A stretch of 64,000 nucleotides of DNA. It comes from Streptomyces lincolnensis (GTDB taxonomy: Bacteria; Actinomycetota; Actinomycetes; Streptomycetales; Streptomycetaceae). The stretch's first letter is position 1. Each line of letters begins with the position of its first letter. Under the pieces are notes generated by a model that made no database searches, had not been told where the DNA came from, and saw nothing but the letters and a program-made list of their open reading frames with translations. Made by a program: the position numbers and the translations under genes. Shown here piece by piece: positions 28,356 to 38,349 of this stretch. The stretch spans positions 248,001 through 312,000 of the forward strand of contig NZ_JAIHON010000004.1 of assembly GCF_021173675.1 (NCBI RefSeq), given 5' to 3'.

Positions 28356-30197
28356 ATGTCCGTAGTGACCACCGAGCCGAACGCCGTGCCCGCGGGCGAG
28401 GAGCCGCCCGATACCGGCGAACGCCACCGCCTGAGCGCCGTCACCGGCCTTGCGGCCCTGTCGCTGGACGCGATGGCGTCCGTGGCGTACGGCCCCGAGG
28501 CGATTGTTCTGGTGCTGGCGGCCGCGGGCGCGCACGGCCTCGGCTTCACGATGCCCGTCACACTGGCCATCGCCGCCCTGTTGGCCGTGCTGGTGGCCTC
28601 CTACCGGCAGGTGATCGCGGCCTTCCCGGACGGCGGCGGCTCCTACGCCGTCGCGAAGACCCACCTGGGCGCGCGCACCAGTCTGGTGGCGGCGGCCTCC
28701 CTGGTCCTGGACTACGTCCTCAACGTCGCCGTCGCTGTCACGGCCGGCGTCGCCGCGCTCACCTCCGCCTTCCCGACCCTCTACGACGACCGGCTGTGGC
28801 TGTGCCTGGCGGTGCTCGCCCTGGTCACGGGCGTCAACCTGCGCGGGATCGTGGAGTCCGCCAGGGCGTTCATCGTGCCGACGGTCGTCTTCGTCGGCTC
28901 GATCTTCGTCCTCATCGCCGTCGGCCTCTTCCGGTCCGGGCCGGTCAGCACGGTGACCGCCGCCGGGCATGCCTCGGTCCTCGCCGACAACGCCACCGCC
29001 GTGGGCGCACTCCTCCTGCTGAAGGCTTTCGCCTCCGGCTGTGCCGCGCTGACGGGCGTGGAGGCCATCGCCAACGCCGTTCCCTCCTTCCGGGTTCCGC
29101 GCGCCAAGCGGGCCCAGCGGGCGGAGGTCGCCCTCGGAGCCGTCCTCGGGGCGATGCTCATCGGCCTGTCCGTCCTGATCGGCCGCTTCCACCTCCAGCC
29201 GGTCCAGGGCGTCACTGTCCTCGCCCAGTTGGCGGACGCCTCTCTCGGGCACAACTGGGCCTTCTACGTCATCCAGTTCGCGACGATGATCCTTCTGGCC
29301 CTGTCGGCCAACACGTCCTTCGGCGGCCTGCCCGTGCTCCTGAAGCTGCTGGCCCGGGACAACTACGCGCCGCACGTCTTCGCACTCAAGGCCGACCGCC
29401 AGGTCCACCGGCACGGTGTCCTCGCGCTGGCGCTCGTCTCGGCTGCCCTGCTGGTCTTCTCCGGCGGCGACACCAACACCCTAGTCCCGCTCTTCGCCAT
29501 CGGTGTCTTCGTCGGCTTCACCATCGCGCAGGTGGGCATGGTCCGGCACTGGCGCCTCGAGCGAGGACCGGGGTGGCACGGCAAGGCGCTGCTGAACGGC
29601 TTCGGCGCGCTGCTCACCGGCGTCGCGACCGTCGTCGTCACCGTGGAGAAGTTCACGGCGGGTGCCTGGCTCGTGGTGATCGCCCTGCCGCTGCTGGTGG
29701 CCGCTTTCGAGACGGTGCAGCGCGCCTACGGCCGGATCGGCGAGCAGCTCGGCCGGGGCCGCATCCCCGAGGCCCCGCACCGCGAGCGCTCGCTGGTGAT
29801 CGTCCCCGTCTCCTCCCTGTCCAGACTGACCTCGGAGGCCCTCACGGCTGCCTCCTCCCTCGGTGACGAGGTCCGCGCGGTGACCGTGTGCTACCCCGAT
29901 CCCGAGGACCGGGCCGCCCTGCACGCCCTGGAGCGTTCCTGGGCCGCCTGGGACCCGGGCGTCCCACTGATCCGGCTGACCTGCGAGCGGCGCAGTCTGG
30001 GCCGCCCCATCGCCGCCTACGTCCGTGAGGTGGCCGCCGCCGAGCCTGGCACGCGCGTCACCGTGCTGATCCCGGAGACCGAGCCGGAGCGGCTGTGGCA
30101 GCGGCTGCTGCAGAACCAGCGGGGGGCCGTGGTCGCGCACGCCGTGCGCCGGGAGACGGACGCGGTCATCTGCCGGCTGCGCTTCCGGCTTCTGTGA
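28356..30197 (+). CDS. KimA-like APC potassium transporter
   Basis: The 613-residue protein opens with LSAVTGLAALSLDAMASVAYGPEAIVLVLAAAG, close to the KimA/YdaO signature of the high-affinity K+:H+ symporter of Bacillus, where the SVAYGPE stretch forms part of the transport core. About 12 helices extend to residue 460. A C-terminal USP-like cytoplasmic domain follows (RSLVIVPVSSLSRLTSEALTAASSLGDEVRAVTV), the position that binds c-di-AMP in KimA. The ATG at 28356 is chosen because upstream codons look non-coding. K+ is the probable substrate, supported by the kdp cluster 180 bp downstream. Confidence 0.85.
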   Translation: MSVVTTEPNAVPAGEEPPDTGERHRLSAVTGLAALSLDAMASVAYGPEAIVLVLAAAGAHGLGFTMPVTLAIAALLAVLVASYRQVIAAFPDGGGSYAVAKTHLGARTSLVAAASLVLDYVLNVAVAVTAGVAALTSAFPTLYDDRLWLCLAVLALVTGVNLRGIVESARAFIVPTVVFVGSIFVLIAVGLFRSGPVSTVTAAGHASVLADNATAVGALLLLKAFASGCAALTGVEAIANAVPSFRVPRAKRAQRAEVALGAVLGAMLIGLSVLIGRFHLQPVQGVTVLAQLADASLGHNWAFYVIQFATMILLALSANTSFGGLPVLLKLLARDNYAPHVFALKADRQVHRHGVLALALVSAALLVFSGGDTNTLVPLFAIGVFVGFTIAQVGMVRHWRLERGPGWHGKALLNGFGALLTGVATVVVTVEKFTAGAWLVVIALPLLVAAFETVQRAYGRIGEQLGRGRIPEAPHRERSLVIVPVSSLSRLTSEALTAASSLGDEVRAVTVCYPDPEDRAALHALERSWAAWDPGVPLIRLTCERRSLGRPIAAYVREVAAAEPGTRVTVLIPETEPERLWQRLLQNQRGAVVAHAVRRETDAVICRLRFRLL

Positions 30198-30250
30198 GCC
30201 GGATCGATCGACCGCTGCGTCGGTTCTGCCCGCTGGTATGGATCAAGGGT

Positions 30251-30298
30251 CGTAAGAGTCCCGTCAAAGCCGTGGGTGTCGCCGTAAGGGAGTCGTCA
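30251..30298 (+). promoter_or_regulatory. CGTCA/CGTAA direct-repeat array (0/11/32/43)
   Basis: CGTAA at 30251, CGTCA at 30262, CGTAA at 30283 and CGTCA at 30294. It lies 79 bp before the first small ORF of the kdp operon, where KdpE would be expected to bind. Confidence 0.7.
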
Positions 30299-30376
30299 AC
30301 GGACGACCCGATCCGGCCAAAGAGGCGCTTTCCTCTACTCGTCCCTGTTCATCGAACCTCACCCCAGGAGTTCGCG

Positions 30377-30460
30377 ATGGCCGACCTGGCCTTCGTCATC
30401 GCCACGATCGCGGGTTTCGCGCTGGTGGCCCTTGTCGCCAAGGGGGTGACGAAGCTGTGA
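30377..30460 (+). CDS. 27-residue membrane peptide leading the kdp operon
   Basis: The ATG at 30377 follows AGGAG at the right distance and encodes one hydrophobic helix (FVIATIAGFALVALVAKGV) ending KL. Its TGA overlaps the kdpF GTG (GTGA), so translation is coupled. It is not KdpF itself, which follows. It could be an extra small subunit of the Kdp complex; I do not know a name for it. Confidence 0.65.
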   Translation: MADLAFVIATIAGFALVALVAKGVTKL

Positions 30461-30546
30461 CCGCCGAGAACATCGTCGGCCTCGTCGTGGCCGTCGCCCT
30501 GCTGGGCTATCTCGTCCTCGCCCTGATCTTCCCGGAGAGGTTCTGA
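30457..30546 (+). CDS. kdpF: K+-transporting ATPase subunit KdpF
   Basis: The 29-residue single-helix peptide ([20 protein letters not shown], ending FPERF) matches actinobacterial KdpF. KdpF sits beside KdpA in the membrane and stabilises the KdpFABC complex. The GTG start overlaps the preceding small gene's stop, and kdpA begins 8 bp after its TGA. Confidence 0.88.
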   Translation: MTAENIVGLVVAVALLGYLVLALIFPERF

Positions 30547-30553
30547 GACACAG

Positions 30554-32218
30554 ATGGGTCCCGTACTCGCCGGCGTCCTCCAGCTGCTCGCCCTCATAGG
30601 AGCACTGGCGCTCGTCTACGTCCCCCTCGGCACCTACATGGCCAGGGTCTACTCCGCCGACAAGCACTGGCGCGTCGAGAGGTGGATCTACAAGGGCATC
30701 GGTGCCAACCCCGACACCGAGATGACCTGGACCGCGTATCTGCGCGGGGTCCTCGCCTTCTCCGTGGTCGGTGTCCTCTTCCTCTACCTGCTCCAGCGGC
30801 TCCAGGGCGTCCTGCCCGGCTCGCTCGGCTTCGACTCGGTGAACCCGGCGCAGTCGTTCAACACGGCCGTGTCGTTCGTGACCAACACCAACTGGCAGTC
30901 GTACTACGGCGAGCAGACCATGGGCCACGTCGTGCAGACGGCCGGGCTCGCGGTGCAGAACTTCGTCTCCGCCGCCGTCGGCATCGCCGTCGCGGTGGCC
31001 CTCGTACGAGGGTTCGCGCGCTCGCGCACCGGTGAGCTCGGCAACTTCTGGGCCGACCTGGTGCGCGGCACGCTGCGGATCCTGGTGCCGGGTGCCGCGA
31101 TCGCCGCGATCGTGCTCGTGGCCTGCGGCGCGATCCAGAACTTCTCCGGCATCCACGAGGTCGGCCAGTTCATGGGCGGCTCGCAGCAGTGGAACGGCGG
31201 CGCCGTGGCCTCGCAGGAGGCCATCAAGGAGTTCGGCACCAACGGCGGCGGCTACTTCAACGCCAACTCCGCCCACCCCTTCGAGAACCCGAACGCCTTC
31301 ACCAACCTCTTCGAGATCTTCCTGATCCTGGTGATCCCGTTCGCGCTGACCCGCACCTTCGGCGTGATGGTCGGCTCGGTGCGCCAGGGGTACGCGATCC
31401 TCGCCACCATGGCCACCATCTGGCTGGGCTTCACCGCGCTCATGATGTGGACCGAGTTCGCCCACCACGGCCCGGCGCTGCAGGCCGCGGGCGGGGCGAT
31501 GGAGGGCAAGGAGGTCCGCTTCGGCGTCGGCGGTTCGTCGATCTTCGCGGTGGCGACCACGCTCACCTCGACCGGTGCGGTGGACTCCTTCCACTCCTCG
31601 TTCACCGGCCTGGGCGGTGGCATCACCATGCTGAGCATGATGCTCGGCGAGATCGCGCCCGGTGGTACCGGCTCCGGCCTCTACGGCATGCTGATCATGG
31701 CGGTCATCGCGGTGTTCATCGCCGGGCTGATGGTCGGCCGTACGCCCGAGTACCTGGGCAAGAAGATCGGCACCCGCGAGATCAAGCTGGCCGCCTGCTA
31801 CATCCTCGTCACGCCGGCCCTGGTCCTCGTCTTCACCGCCGCCTCCATGGCCCTGTCGACCCCGCCGCACTCGATGCTGAACTCCGGTGCGCACGGCTTC
31901 TCCGAGGTGCTGTACGCGTTCACCTCGGCCGCCAACAACAACGGCTCCGCCTTCGCCGGCCTGAACGCGAACACCGACTGGTACAACACCATGACGGGAT
32001 TCGCGATGCTGCTCGGCCGCTTCCTGCCCATGATCTTCGTCCTGGCGCTCGCGGGTTCGCTCGCCGAGCAGAAGCCGGTCCCGGAGACCGCGGGCACGCT
32101 GCGCACCGAGAAGCCGCTCTTCACCGGCCTGCTGGTGGGCGCGATCCTCATCATCACCGGTCTGACCTACTTCCCGGCTCTCGCGCTGGGGCCGCTGGCC
32201 GAGGGGCTGGCGTCATGA
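30554..32218 (+). CDS. kdpA: K+-transporting ATPase subunit KdpA
   Basis: The 554-residue channel-like subunit binds and translocates K+. Its four repeated pore-loop regions are visible at [30 protein letters not shown] (near residue 228), [17 protein letters not shown] and [16 protein letters not shown], which form the selectivity filter. About ten transmembrane helices. ATGA overlap with kdpB. The operon order kdpF-A-B-C is standard. Confidence 0.97.
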   Translation: MGPVLAGVLQLLALIGALALVYVPLGTYMARVYSADKHWRVERWIYKGIGANPDTEMTWTAYLRGVLAFSVVGVLFLYLLQRLQGVLPGSLGFDSVNPAQSFNTAVSFVTNTNWQSYYGEQTMGHVVQTAGLAVQNFVSAAVGIAVAVALVRGFARSRTGELGNFWADLVRGTLRILVPGAAIAAIVLVACGAIQNFSGIHEVGQFMGGSQQWNGGAVASQEAIKEFGTNGGGYFNANSAHPFENPNAFTNLFEIFLILVIPFALTRTFGVMVGSVRQGYAILATMATIWLGFTALMMWTEFAHHGPALQAAGGAMEGKEVRFGVGGSSIFAVATTLTSTGAVDSFHSSFTGLGGGITMLSMMLGEIAPGGTGSGLYGMLIMAVIAVFIAGLMVGRTPEYLGKKIGTREIKLAACYILVTPALVLVFTAASMALSTPPHSMLNSGAHGFSEVLYAFTSAANNNGSAFAGLNANTDWYNTMTGFAMLLGRFLPMIFVLALAGSLAEQKPVPETAGTLRTEKPLFTGLLVGAILIITGLTYFPALALGPLAEGLAS

Positions 32219-34347
32219 CCACCCGTATAGAGAAGCCAGAGGACTCCATGTCCACAGCCACCCCGACCCGGGCGCCGCACAGCGACGTACCCACCGGGCA
32301 CAAGTCCCCCGAGGGCCGCGTCGGCGCGGGTCTGTTCGACCCCAAGCAGCTGGTCAAGTCGCTGCCGGACGCCTTCCGCAAGCTCGACCCGCGGGTGATG
32401 GTCAAGTCCCCCGTGATGTTCGTGGTGTGGATCGGGTCCGTGCTGACCACCGCCTTCTCCTTCAAGGACCCCGGCGACTGGTTCGGCTGGACCATCAGCG
32501 CCTGGCTGTGGCTGACCGTCGTCTTCGCCAACCTCGCGGAGGCGGTCGCCGAAGGGCGCGGCAAGGCCCAGGCCGACACGCTCAGGAAGGCCAAGACCGA
32601 CACCGTCGCGCGGCGGCTCCTCGGGGACTCCGAGGAGCAGGTTCCCGGTACGGAGCTGCGGATCGGTGACCTGGTCGTCTGCGAGGCCGGCGACATCATC
32701 CCCGGCGACGGTGACGTCGTCGAGGGCGTGGCCTCGGTGGACGAGTCGGCGATCACCGGCGAGTCCGCCCCGGTCATCCGGGAGTCCGGCGGCGACCGGA
32801 GCGCGGTGACTGGTGGCACCAAGGTGCTCTCCGACCGGATCGTCATCAAGATCACGACGAAGCCCGGCGAGACCTTCATCGACCGCATGATCGCCCTCGT
32901 CGAGGGCGCGGCCCGGCAGAAGACGCCCAATGAGATCGCGCTGAACATCCTGCTCGCCTCGCTGACCATCGTCTTCCTGCTCGCGGTGGCGACCCTGCCG
33001 CCGTTCGCGGACTACGCGGGCACCCACCTGACGATGGTGGTGCTGGTGGCGCTGCTGGTCTGCCTGATCCCGACGACGATCGGAGCCCTGCTCTCCGCGA
33101 TCGGCATCGCGGGCATGGACCGCCTCGTCCAGCGCAACGTCCTGGCGATGTCGGGACGCGCGGTCGAGGCGGCCGGTGACGTCTCCACCCTGCTGCTCGA
33201 CAAGACCGGCACCATCACCCTGGGCAACCGTCAGGCGTCGGAGTTCGTGCCGGTGAGCGGCACCACCGAGGCCGAACTCGCGGACGCCGCCCAGCTGTCC
33301 TCGCTGGCCGACGAGACGCCCGAGGGCCGCTCCATCGTCGTACTGGCGAAGGAGAAGTACGGGCTGCGCGAGCGCCACCAGGGCGAACTCGCAGGCGCCG
33401 AATGGATCGAGTTCACCGCGCAGACCCGGATGTCCGGTGTCGACGTGGACGGGCGCAGGGTCCGCAAGGGCGCTGCCGGTTCTGTCATCAAGTGGGTCGA
33501 GGAGCGGGGCGGCGCGGTCGCCGAAGACGCGGACACCGCCGCCAACCGCATCTCCGAGGCCGGCGGCACCCCGCTGCTCGTCGCCGTCGAGGACGCCGAG
33601 GGCGCCCGGGTGTTGGGCGTCATCCACCTCAAGGACGTCGTCAAGGAGGGCATGCGCGAGCGGTTCGACGAGCTGCGCCGCATGGGCATCAGGACCGTCA
33701 TGATCACGGGCGACAACCCGCTGACCGCCAAGGCGATCGCCGAGGAGGCGGGCGTCGACGACTTCCTCGCGGAGGCCACCCCCGAGGACAAGATGGCCCT
33801 CATCAAGCGCGAGCAGGCGGGCGGCAAGCTCGTCGCGATGACCGGTGACGGCACCAACGACGCGCCGGCCCTCGCGCAGGCGGACGTCGGCGTCGCGATG
33901 AACACGGGTACGTCGGCCGCAAAGGAGGCCGGCAACATGGTCGACCTCGACTCCAACCCGACCAAGCTGATCGAGATCGTCGAGATCGGCAAGCAACTGC
34001 TGATCACCCGGGGCGCGTTGACCACGTTCTCCATCGCCAACGACGTCGCGAAGTACTTCGCGATCATTCCCGCGCTGTTCGCGGCCGTCTACCCGGGCCT
34101 GGACAAGCTCAACATCATGGGCCTGTCCTCGCCCGACTCCGCGATCCTCTCGGCGGTCGTCTTCAACGCGCTGATCATCATCGCGCTGGTGCCGCTGTCC
34201 CTGAAGGGCGTGCAGTACCGGCCGGTCAGCGCCGACAAGATGCTGCGCCGCAACCTGACCATCTACGGCGTCGGCGGGCTGATCGCGCCCTTCATCGGCA
34301 TCAAGCTCATCGACCTGCTCATCTCCCTCATCCCCGGAATCGGCTGA
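32215..34347 (+). CDS. kdpB: K+-transporting ATPase subunit KdpB
   Basis: The 710-residue P-type ATPase subunit carries the actuator motif AITGESAPV near residue 180, phosphorylation site [13 protein letters not shown] near 329, nucleotide-domain segment [25 protein letters not shown], and the hinge [18 protein letters not shown]. It hydrolyses ATP to drive K+ through KdpA. The ATG at 32215 overlaps the kdpA stop; an internal ATG at 32248 also has a purine-rich sequence in front. Close in sequence to the orphan KdpB at 18707. Confidence 0.97.
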   Translation: MTTRIEKPEDSMSTATPTRAPHSDVPTGHKSPEGRVGAGLFDPKQLVKSLPDAFRKLDPRVMVKSPVMFVVWIGSVLTTAFSFKDPGDWFGWTISAWLWLTVVFANLAEAVAEGRGKAQADTLRKAKTDTVARRLLGDSEEQVPGTELRIGDLVVCEAGDIIPGDGDVVEGVASVDESAITGESAPVIRESGGDRSAVTGGTKVLSDRIVIKITTKPGETFIDRMIALVEGAARQKTPNEIALNILLASLTIVFLLAVATLPPFADYAGTHLTMVVLVALLVCLIPTTIGALLSAIGIAGMDRLVQRNVLAMSGRAVEAAGDVSTLLLDKTGTITLGNRQASEFVPVSGTTEAELADAAQLSSLADETPEGRSIVVLAKEKYGLRERHQGELAGAEWIEFTAQTRMSGVDVDGRRVRKGAAGSVIKWVEERGGAVAEDADTAANRISEAGGTPLLVAVEDAEGARVLGVIHLKDVVKEGMRERFDELRRMGIRTVMITGDNPLTAKAIAEEAGVDDFLAEATPEDKMALIKREQAGGKLVAMTGDGTNDAPALAQADVGVAMNTGTSAAKEAGNMVDLDSNPTKLIEIVEIGKQLLITRGALTTFSIANDVAKYFAIIPALFAAVYPGLDKLNIMGLSSPDSAILSAVVFNALIIIALVPLSLKGVQYRPVSADKMLRRNLTIYGVGGLIAPFIGIKLIDLLISLIPGIG

Positions 34348-34352
34348 TCCCC

Positions 34353-35021
34353 ATGAACAACTCGGTTACGAACACGGCCCGGTTGCTGTGGGCGGGGTTG
34401 CGAGCCCTTCTCGTGCTGACCCTGGTGACGGGCGTCATCTACCCGCTGGCCGTCACCGGTGTCGCCCAGGCGCTGTTCCACGACAAGGCGAACGGCTCCG
34501 AGATCACGTCGGACGGCAAGGTCGTCGGCTCGTCCCTGATCGGGCAGTCGTACAACCTGCCGCTCAAGAAGGGCCAGGAGACACCGGATCCGGACCTGCA
34601 GTGGTTCCAGGGCCGCCCGGCCAACGGCCTGGGTGCCAACAGCATCAACACGCAGTACAAGCTGATCCTGTCCGGGGCCACCAACCTCTCCGCCGACAAC
34701 AAGGATCTGATCCAGCAGGTCAAGGATGCCAAGGCCGCGGTCGTCAAGGACAACTCCGTGTCCGGCTACACCGTCAAGCCACAGGACGTGCCGGCTGACG
34801 CGGTCACCTCCTCCGGCTCCGGTCTGGACCCGAACATCTCCCCGGCCTACGCCGAGCTCCAGGTCCACCGGGTCGCCGCGAAGAACGGCCTGACCGTCGC
34901 CCAGGTGCAGAAGCTGGTCGACGAGCACACCGACGGCCGCACGCTCGGCTTCATCGGTGAGCCCCGGGTGAACGTCCTGGAGCTCAACATCGCGCTCAAG
35001 GACCTCGTAGCGAAGAAGTGA
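34353..35021 (+). CDS. kdpC: K+-transporting ATPase subunit KdpC
   Basis: The 222-residue protein has one N-terminal transmembrane helix (LLWAGLRALLVLTLVTGVIYPLAVTGVAQ) and an exported domain. The KdpC motifs are present: SSLIGQSYNLP, WFQGRPA, GLDPNISPAYAELQVHRVA and LGFIGEPRVNVLELNIAL. KdpC is an assembly and affinity factor of the K+ pump. It begins 5 bp after kdpB. Confidence 0.96.
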   Translation: MNNSVTNTARLLWAGLRALLVLTLVTGVIYPLAVTGVAQALFHDKANGSEITSDGKVVGSSLIGQSYNLPLKKGQETPDPDLQWFQGRPANGLGANSINTQYKLILSGATNLSADNKDLIQQVKDAKAAVVKDNSVSGYTVKPQDVPADAVTSSGSGLDPNISPAYAELQVHRVAAKNGLTVAQVQKLVDEHTDGRTLGFIGEPRVNVLELNIALKDLVAKK

Positions 35022-35041
35022 CGGCCTTACACGACCAAGAG

Positions 35042-35084
35042 GGGAGCCGGCGGCCGGGACAGCGTCCCGGATCCGCCGGCTCCC
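35042..35084 (+). terminator. Strong hairpin between kdpC and kdpE
   Basis: GGGAGCCGGCGG pairs with CCGCCGGCTCCC, and CCGGGA with TCCCGG inside it, giving an almost continuous 18-bp stem interrupted by an AT bulge. There is no T run. It would reduce read-through from the pump genes into kdpED or protect the kdpFABC message. Confidence 0.65.
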
Positions 35085-35114
35085 ACCGCCATGAAACAGG
35101 AGAGGCACACACCC

Positions 35115-35798
35115 ATGACGAGGGTGTTGGTGGTGGAGGACGACCCGCAGCTCGTACGGGCCCTCGTGATCAACCTGCAGGCACGCAAGTACGGCGTCGA
35201 CGCCGCCCCCGACGGCGCCACGGCCCTCCGGCTCGCGGCCGCCCGCCAGCCCGACGTGGTGATGCTCGACCTCGGCCTGCCCGACATGGACGGAGCCGAC
35301 GTCATCAAGGCCCTGCGCGGCTGGACCCGGGTGCCGATCCTGGTCCTGTCCGCCCGTCAGGGCTCCGACGAGAAGGTGGCCGCGCTCGACGCGGGCGCCG
35401 ACGACTACATCACCAAGCCGTTCAGCATGGACGAACTCCTCGCCCGGCTGCGGGCCGCCGTCCGCCGTACCGAGGACGCGCCGCTCGTGCCCGAGACGGT
35501 CCTCGTCGAGACGGCCGACTTCAGCATCGACCTGCTCGCCAAGAAGGTCGTCCGCGGCGGGCGGGACGTGCGACTGACCCCGACCGAGTGGCACCTGCTG
35601 GAGATCCTGGTGACCAATCCCGGCCGGCTGATCACGCAGAAGCACCTCCTCCAGGAGGTCTGGGGCGCCACTCAGAGCAACAAGACCAACTACCTGCGGG
35701 TCTACATGGCCCAGTTGCGCCGAAAGTTGGAGAACGACCCCGCCCACCCCCGCTATCTGATCACCGAGCCCGGCATGGGCTACCGCTACGAGGGATGA
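35115..35798 (+). CDS. kdpE: Response regulator KdpE
   Basis: The 227-residue OmpR/PhoB-family regulator has a receiver domain with acidic pocket VVEDDPQ, phospho-Asp in VVMLDLGLPDMDG near residue 53, Lys in ITKPFSMDELLARLRA, and a winged-helix DNA-binding domain (LTPTEWHLLEILVTNPGRLITQKHLL and KTNYLRVYMAQLRRKLE). It is the probable binder of the 11-bp-period CGTCA arrays across the island. The ATG at 35115 follows AGGAGAGG. kdpD starts 2 bp after its stop, so the two are translated together. Confidence 0.95.
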   Translation: MTRVLVVEDDPQLVRALVINLQARKYGVDAAPDGATALRLAAARQPDVVMLDLGLPDMDGADVIKALRGWTRVPILVLSARQGSDEKVAALDAGADDYITKPFSMDELLARLRAAVRRTEDAPLVPETVLVETADFSIDLLAKKVVRGGRDVRLTPTEWHLLEILVTNPGRLITQKHLLQEVWGATQSNKTNYLRVYMAQLRRKLENDPAHPRYLITEPGMGYRYEG

Positions 35799-35799
35799 C

Positions 35800-38343
35800 A
35801 TGGCACGCGGCAAACTCCGGATCTACCTCGGTGCGGCACCCGGTGTCGGCAAGACCTACGCCATGCTCTCCGAGGCACACCGCAGGATCGAGCGCGGTAC
35901 GGACTGTGTGGTCGCCTTCGTGGAACACCACCACCGGCCGCGCACCGAGGTGATGCTGCACGGCCTGGAACAGGTTCCGCGCAAGGAACTCGCGTACCGC
36001 GACAGTGTCTTCACCGAGATGGACGTCGACGCCGTCCTGGCCCGCCGTCCCCAGGTCGCCCTGGTCGACGAACTGGCCCACACCAACATCCCCGGCTCCC
36101 GCAACACCAAGCGCTGGCAGGACGTCGAGGAACTGCTGGCCGCCGGGATCGACGTGATCTCGACCGTCAACATCCAGCACCTGGAGTCACTGGGCGACGT
36201 CGTCGAGTCGATCACCGGGGTGCGGCAGCGGGAGACCGTGCCGGACGAGGTGGTGCGCCGGGCCGACCAGATCGAGCTGGTCGACATGTCCCCGCAGGCC
36301 CTGCGCCGCCGTATGGCACACGGGAACATCTACAGGTCGGACAAGGTCGACGCGGCGCTGTCGAACTACTTCCGCCCCGGAAACCTCACCGCGCTGAGGG
36401 AGCTGGCACTGCTGTGGGTGGCCGACCGCGTCGACGCCTATCTCACCGAGTACCGCAGCGAGCACCAGGTCTCGACGATCTGGGGCTCGCGCGAGCGGAT
36501 CGTGGTCGGACTGACCGGCGGACCCGAGGGCCGGACACTGATCCGGCGGGCCGCGCGCCTCGCCGAGAAGGGCGCCGGCGGCGAGGTCATGGCCGTCTAC
36601 ATCTCCCGCAGCGACGGCCTGACCTCGGCATCCCCGAAGGAACTCGCCGACCAGCGCACCCTGGTCGAGGATCTCGGCGGCACCTTCCACCAGGTCGTCG
36701 GCGACGACATCCCCGTGGCCCTGCTGGACTTCGCACGCGGGGTCAACGCCACCCAGATCGTCCTCGGCGTGTCCCGGCGCAGGAGCTGGCAGAGCATCTT
36801 CGGGCCGGGCGTCGGTGCCACGGTCGCCCGGGACTCGGGCCCCGACCTCGACGTCCACCTCATCACCCATGACGAGGTGGGCAAGGGCCGCGGACTGCCG
36901 GTGGCGCGCGGAGCACGCCTGGGACGCTCCCGGGTCATCCGGGGCTGGCTCGTCGGCGTACTCGGCCCGGTCCTGCTCACCTGGCTGCTCACCAGCGCCA
37001 CCCCGGACGTCGGCCTCGCCAACGACATGCTGCTGTTCCTGACCCTGACGGTCGCGGCGGCCCTGCTGGGCGGGCTCTACCCGGCGCTGGGCTCCGCCGT
37101 GGTGGGCTCCCTCCTGCTCAACTGGTACTTCACCCCGCCCATCCACACCCTGACGATCGCCGACCCCAAGAACATCGTCGCCATCGCCATCTTCGTGGGC
37201 GTGGCCGTGTCCGTGGCCTCCGTCGTCGACCTCGCCGCCCGGCGCACGCACCAGGCGGCGCGGCTACGGGCCGAGTCGGAGATCCTCTCCTATCTCGCGG
37301 GCAGCGTCCTGCGCGGCGAGACCTCGCTGGAGGCGCTGCTGGAACGGGTCCGCGAGACCTTCGGCATGGAGTCGGTGGCCCTCCTGGAGCGGACCGGCGA
37401 GACGGAACCCTGGACCTGCGCCGGCAGCGTGGGACCCCGGCCCGCCGAGAACCCGGACGACGCGGACGTCGACGTACCCGTCAACGACGACATGGCCCTG
37501 TCCCTGCGCGGCCGCGTGCTGCCGGCCGCCGACCGCCGGGTGCTGGCCGCGTTCGCCGCCCAGGCCGCCGTCGTCCTGGACCGCCAGCGCCTGCGGCGCG
37601 AGGCCGACCGCGCCAAGGAACTGGCCGAGGGCAACCGCATCCGCACCGCGCTGCTCGCCGCCGTCAGCCACGACCTGCGCACCCCGCTCGCCGGCATCAA
37701 GGCATCCGTGACCTCGTTGCGCTCCGAGGACGTCGCCTGGTCCGAGGAGGACCAGGCAGAGTTGCTGAAGGCCATAGAGGAGGGCGCCGACCGGCTCGAC
37801 CTCCTCGTCGGCAACCTGCTCGACATGTCCCGCCTCCAGACCGGGACCGTCACCCCCATCATCCGCGAGACCGATCTCGACGAGGTCGTGCCCATGGCGC
37901 TCGGCGGGGTGCCGGAGGACAGCGTGGAACTCGACATCCCGGAGACGCTGCCGATGGTGCACATCGACCGGGGACTGCTGGAGAGGGCGGTCGCCAACGT
38001 CGTCGAGAACGCCGTCAAGTACAGCCCCGCAGGGGAGAAGGTCCTGGTGTCGGCGAGTGCCATCGCCGACCGGGTCGAGGTACGCGTTGTCGACCGCGGC
38101 CCCGGAGTCCCGGACGAGGCCAAGGACCACATCTTCGAACCCTTCCAGCGGTACGGCGACTCACCTCGCGGCGCCGGCGTGGGCCTCGGACTCGCGGTCG
38201 CGCGCGGCTTCACCGAGGCGATCGGCGGCACGATCCACGCCGAGGACACGCCCGGGGGCGGCCTCACCATGGTGCTCGCCGTACCGACGGCCCCCGAGCG
38301 GCTGCCGGAGCGGCCGGACCTGCCGGCCGCGACCACGTCCTGA
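35800..38343 (+). CDS. kdpD: Sensor histidine kinase KdpD
   Basis: The 847-residue kinase has an N-terminal KdpD domain with Walker A (IYLGAAPGVGKTYAML) and DELAHTNIPGSRNTKRW, a USP domain (about residues 240-370), a DUF4118 membrane part with four helices (WLVGVLGPVLLTWLLTSA to VAIAIFVGVAVSVASVVDLA), a GAF-like domain, HisKA with His near residue 624 in AAVSHDLRTPLAGIK, and HATPase_c (NVVENAVKYSPAGEK, GVGLGLAVARG). It phosphorylates KdpE in response to low K+ or osmotic stress. Parallel architecture to the orphan kinase at 24699. Confidence 0.95.
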   Translation: MARGKLRIYLGAAPGVGKTYAMLSEAHRRIERGTDCVVAFVEHHHRPRTEVMLHGLEQVPRKELAYRDSVFTEMDVDAVLARRPQVALVDELAHTNIPGSRNTKRWQDVEELLAAGIDVISTVNIQHLESLGDVVESITGVRQRETVPDEVVRRADQIELVDMSPQALRRRMAHGNIYRSDKVDAALSNYFRPGNLTALRELALLWVADRVDAYLTEYRSEHQVSTIWGSRERIVVGLTGGPEGRTLIRRAARLAEKGAGGEVMAVYISRSDGLTSASPKELADQRTLVEDLGGTFHQVVGDDIPVALLDFARGVNATQIVLGVSRRRSWQSIFGPGVGATVARDSGPDLDVHLITHDEVGKGRGLPVARGARLGRSRVIRGWLVGVLGPVLLTWLLTSATPDVGLANDMLLFLTLTVAAALLGGLYPALGSAVVGSLLLNWYFTPPIHTLTIADPKNIVAIAIFVGVAVSVASVVDLAARRTHQAARLRAESEILSYLAGSVLRGETSLEALLERVRETFGMESVALLERTGETEPWTCAGSVGPRPAENPDDADVDVPVNDDMALSLRGRVLPAADRRVLAAFAAQAAVVLDRQRLRREADRAKELAEGNRIRTALLAAVSHDLRTPLAGIKASVTSLRSEDVAWSEEDQAELLKAIEEGADRLDLLVGNLLDMSRLQTGTVTPIIRETDLDEVVPMALGGVPEDSVELDIPETLPMVHIDRGLLERAVANVVENAVKYSPAGEKVLVSASAIADRVEVRVVDRGPGVPDEAKDHIFEPFQRYGDSPRGAGVGLGLAVARGFTEAIGGTIHAEDTPGGGLTMVLAVPTAPERLPERPDLPAATTS

Positions 38344-38349
38344 CCGCGT

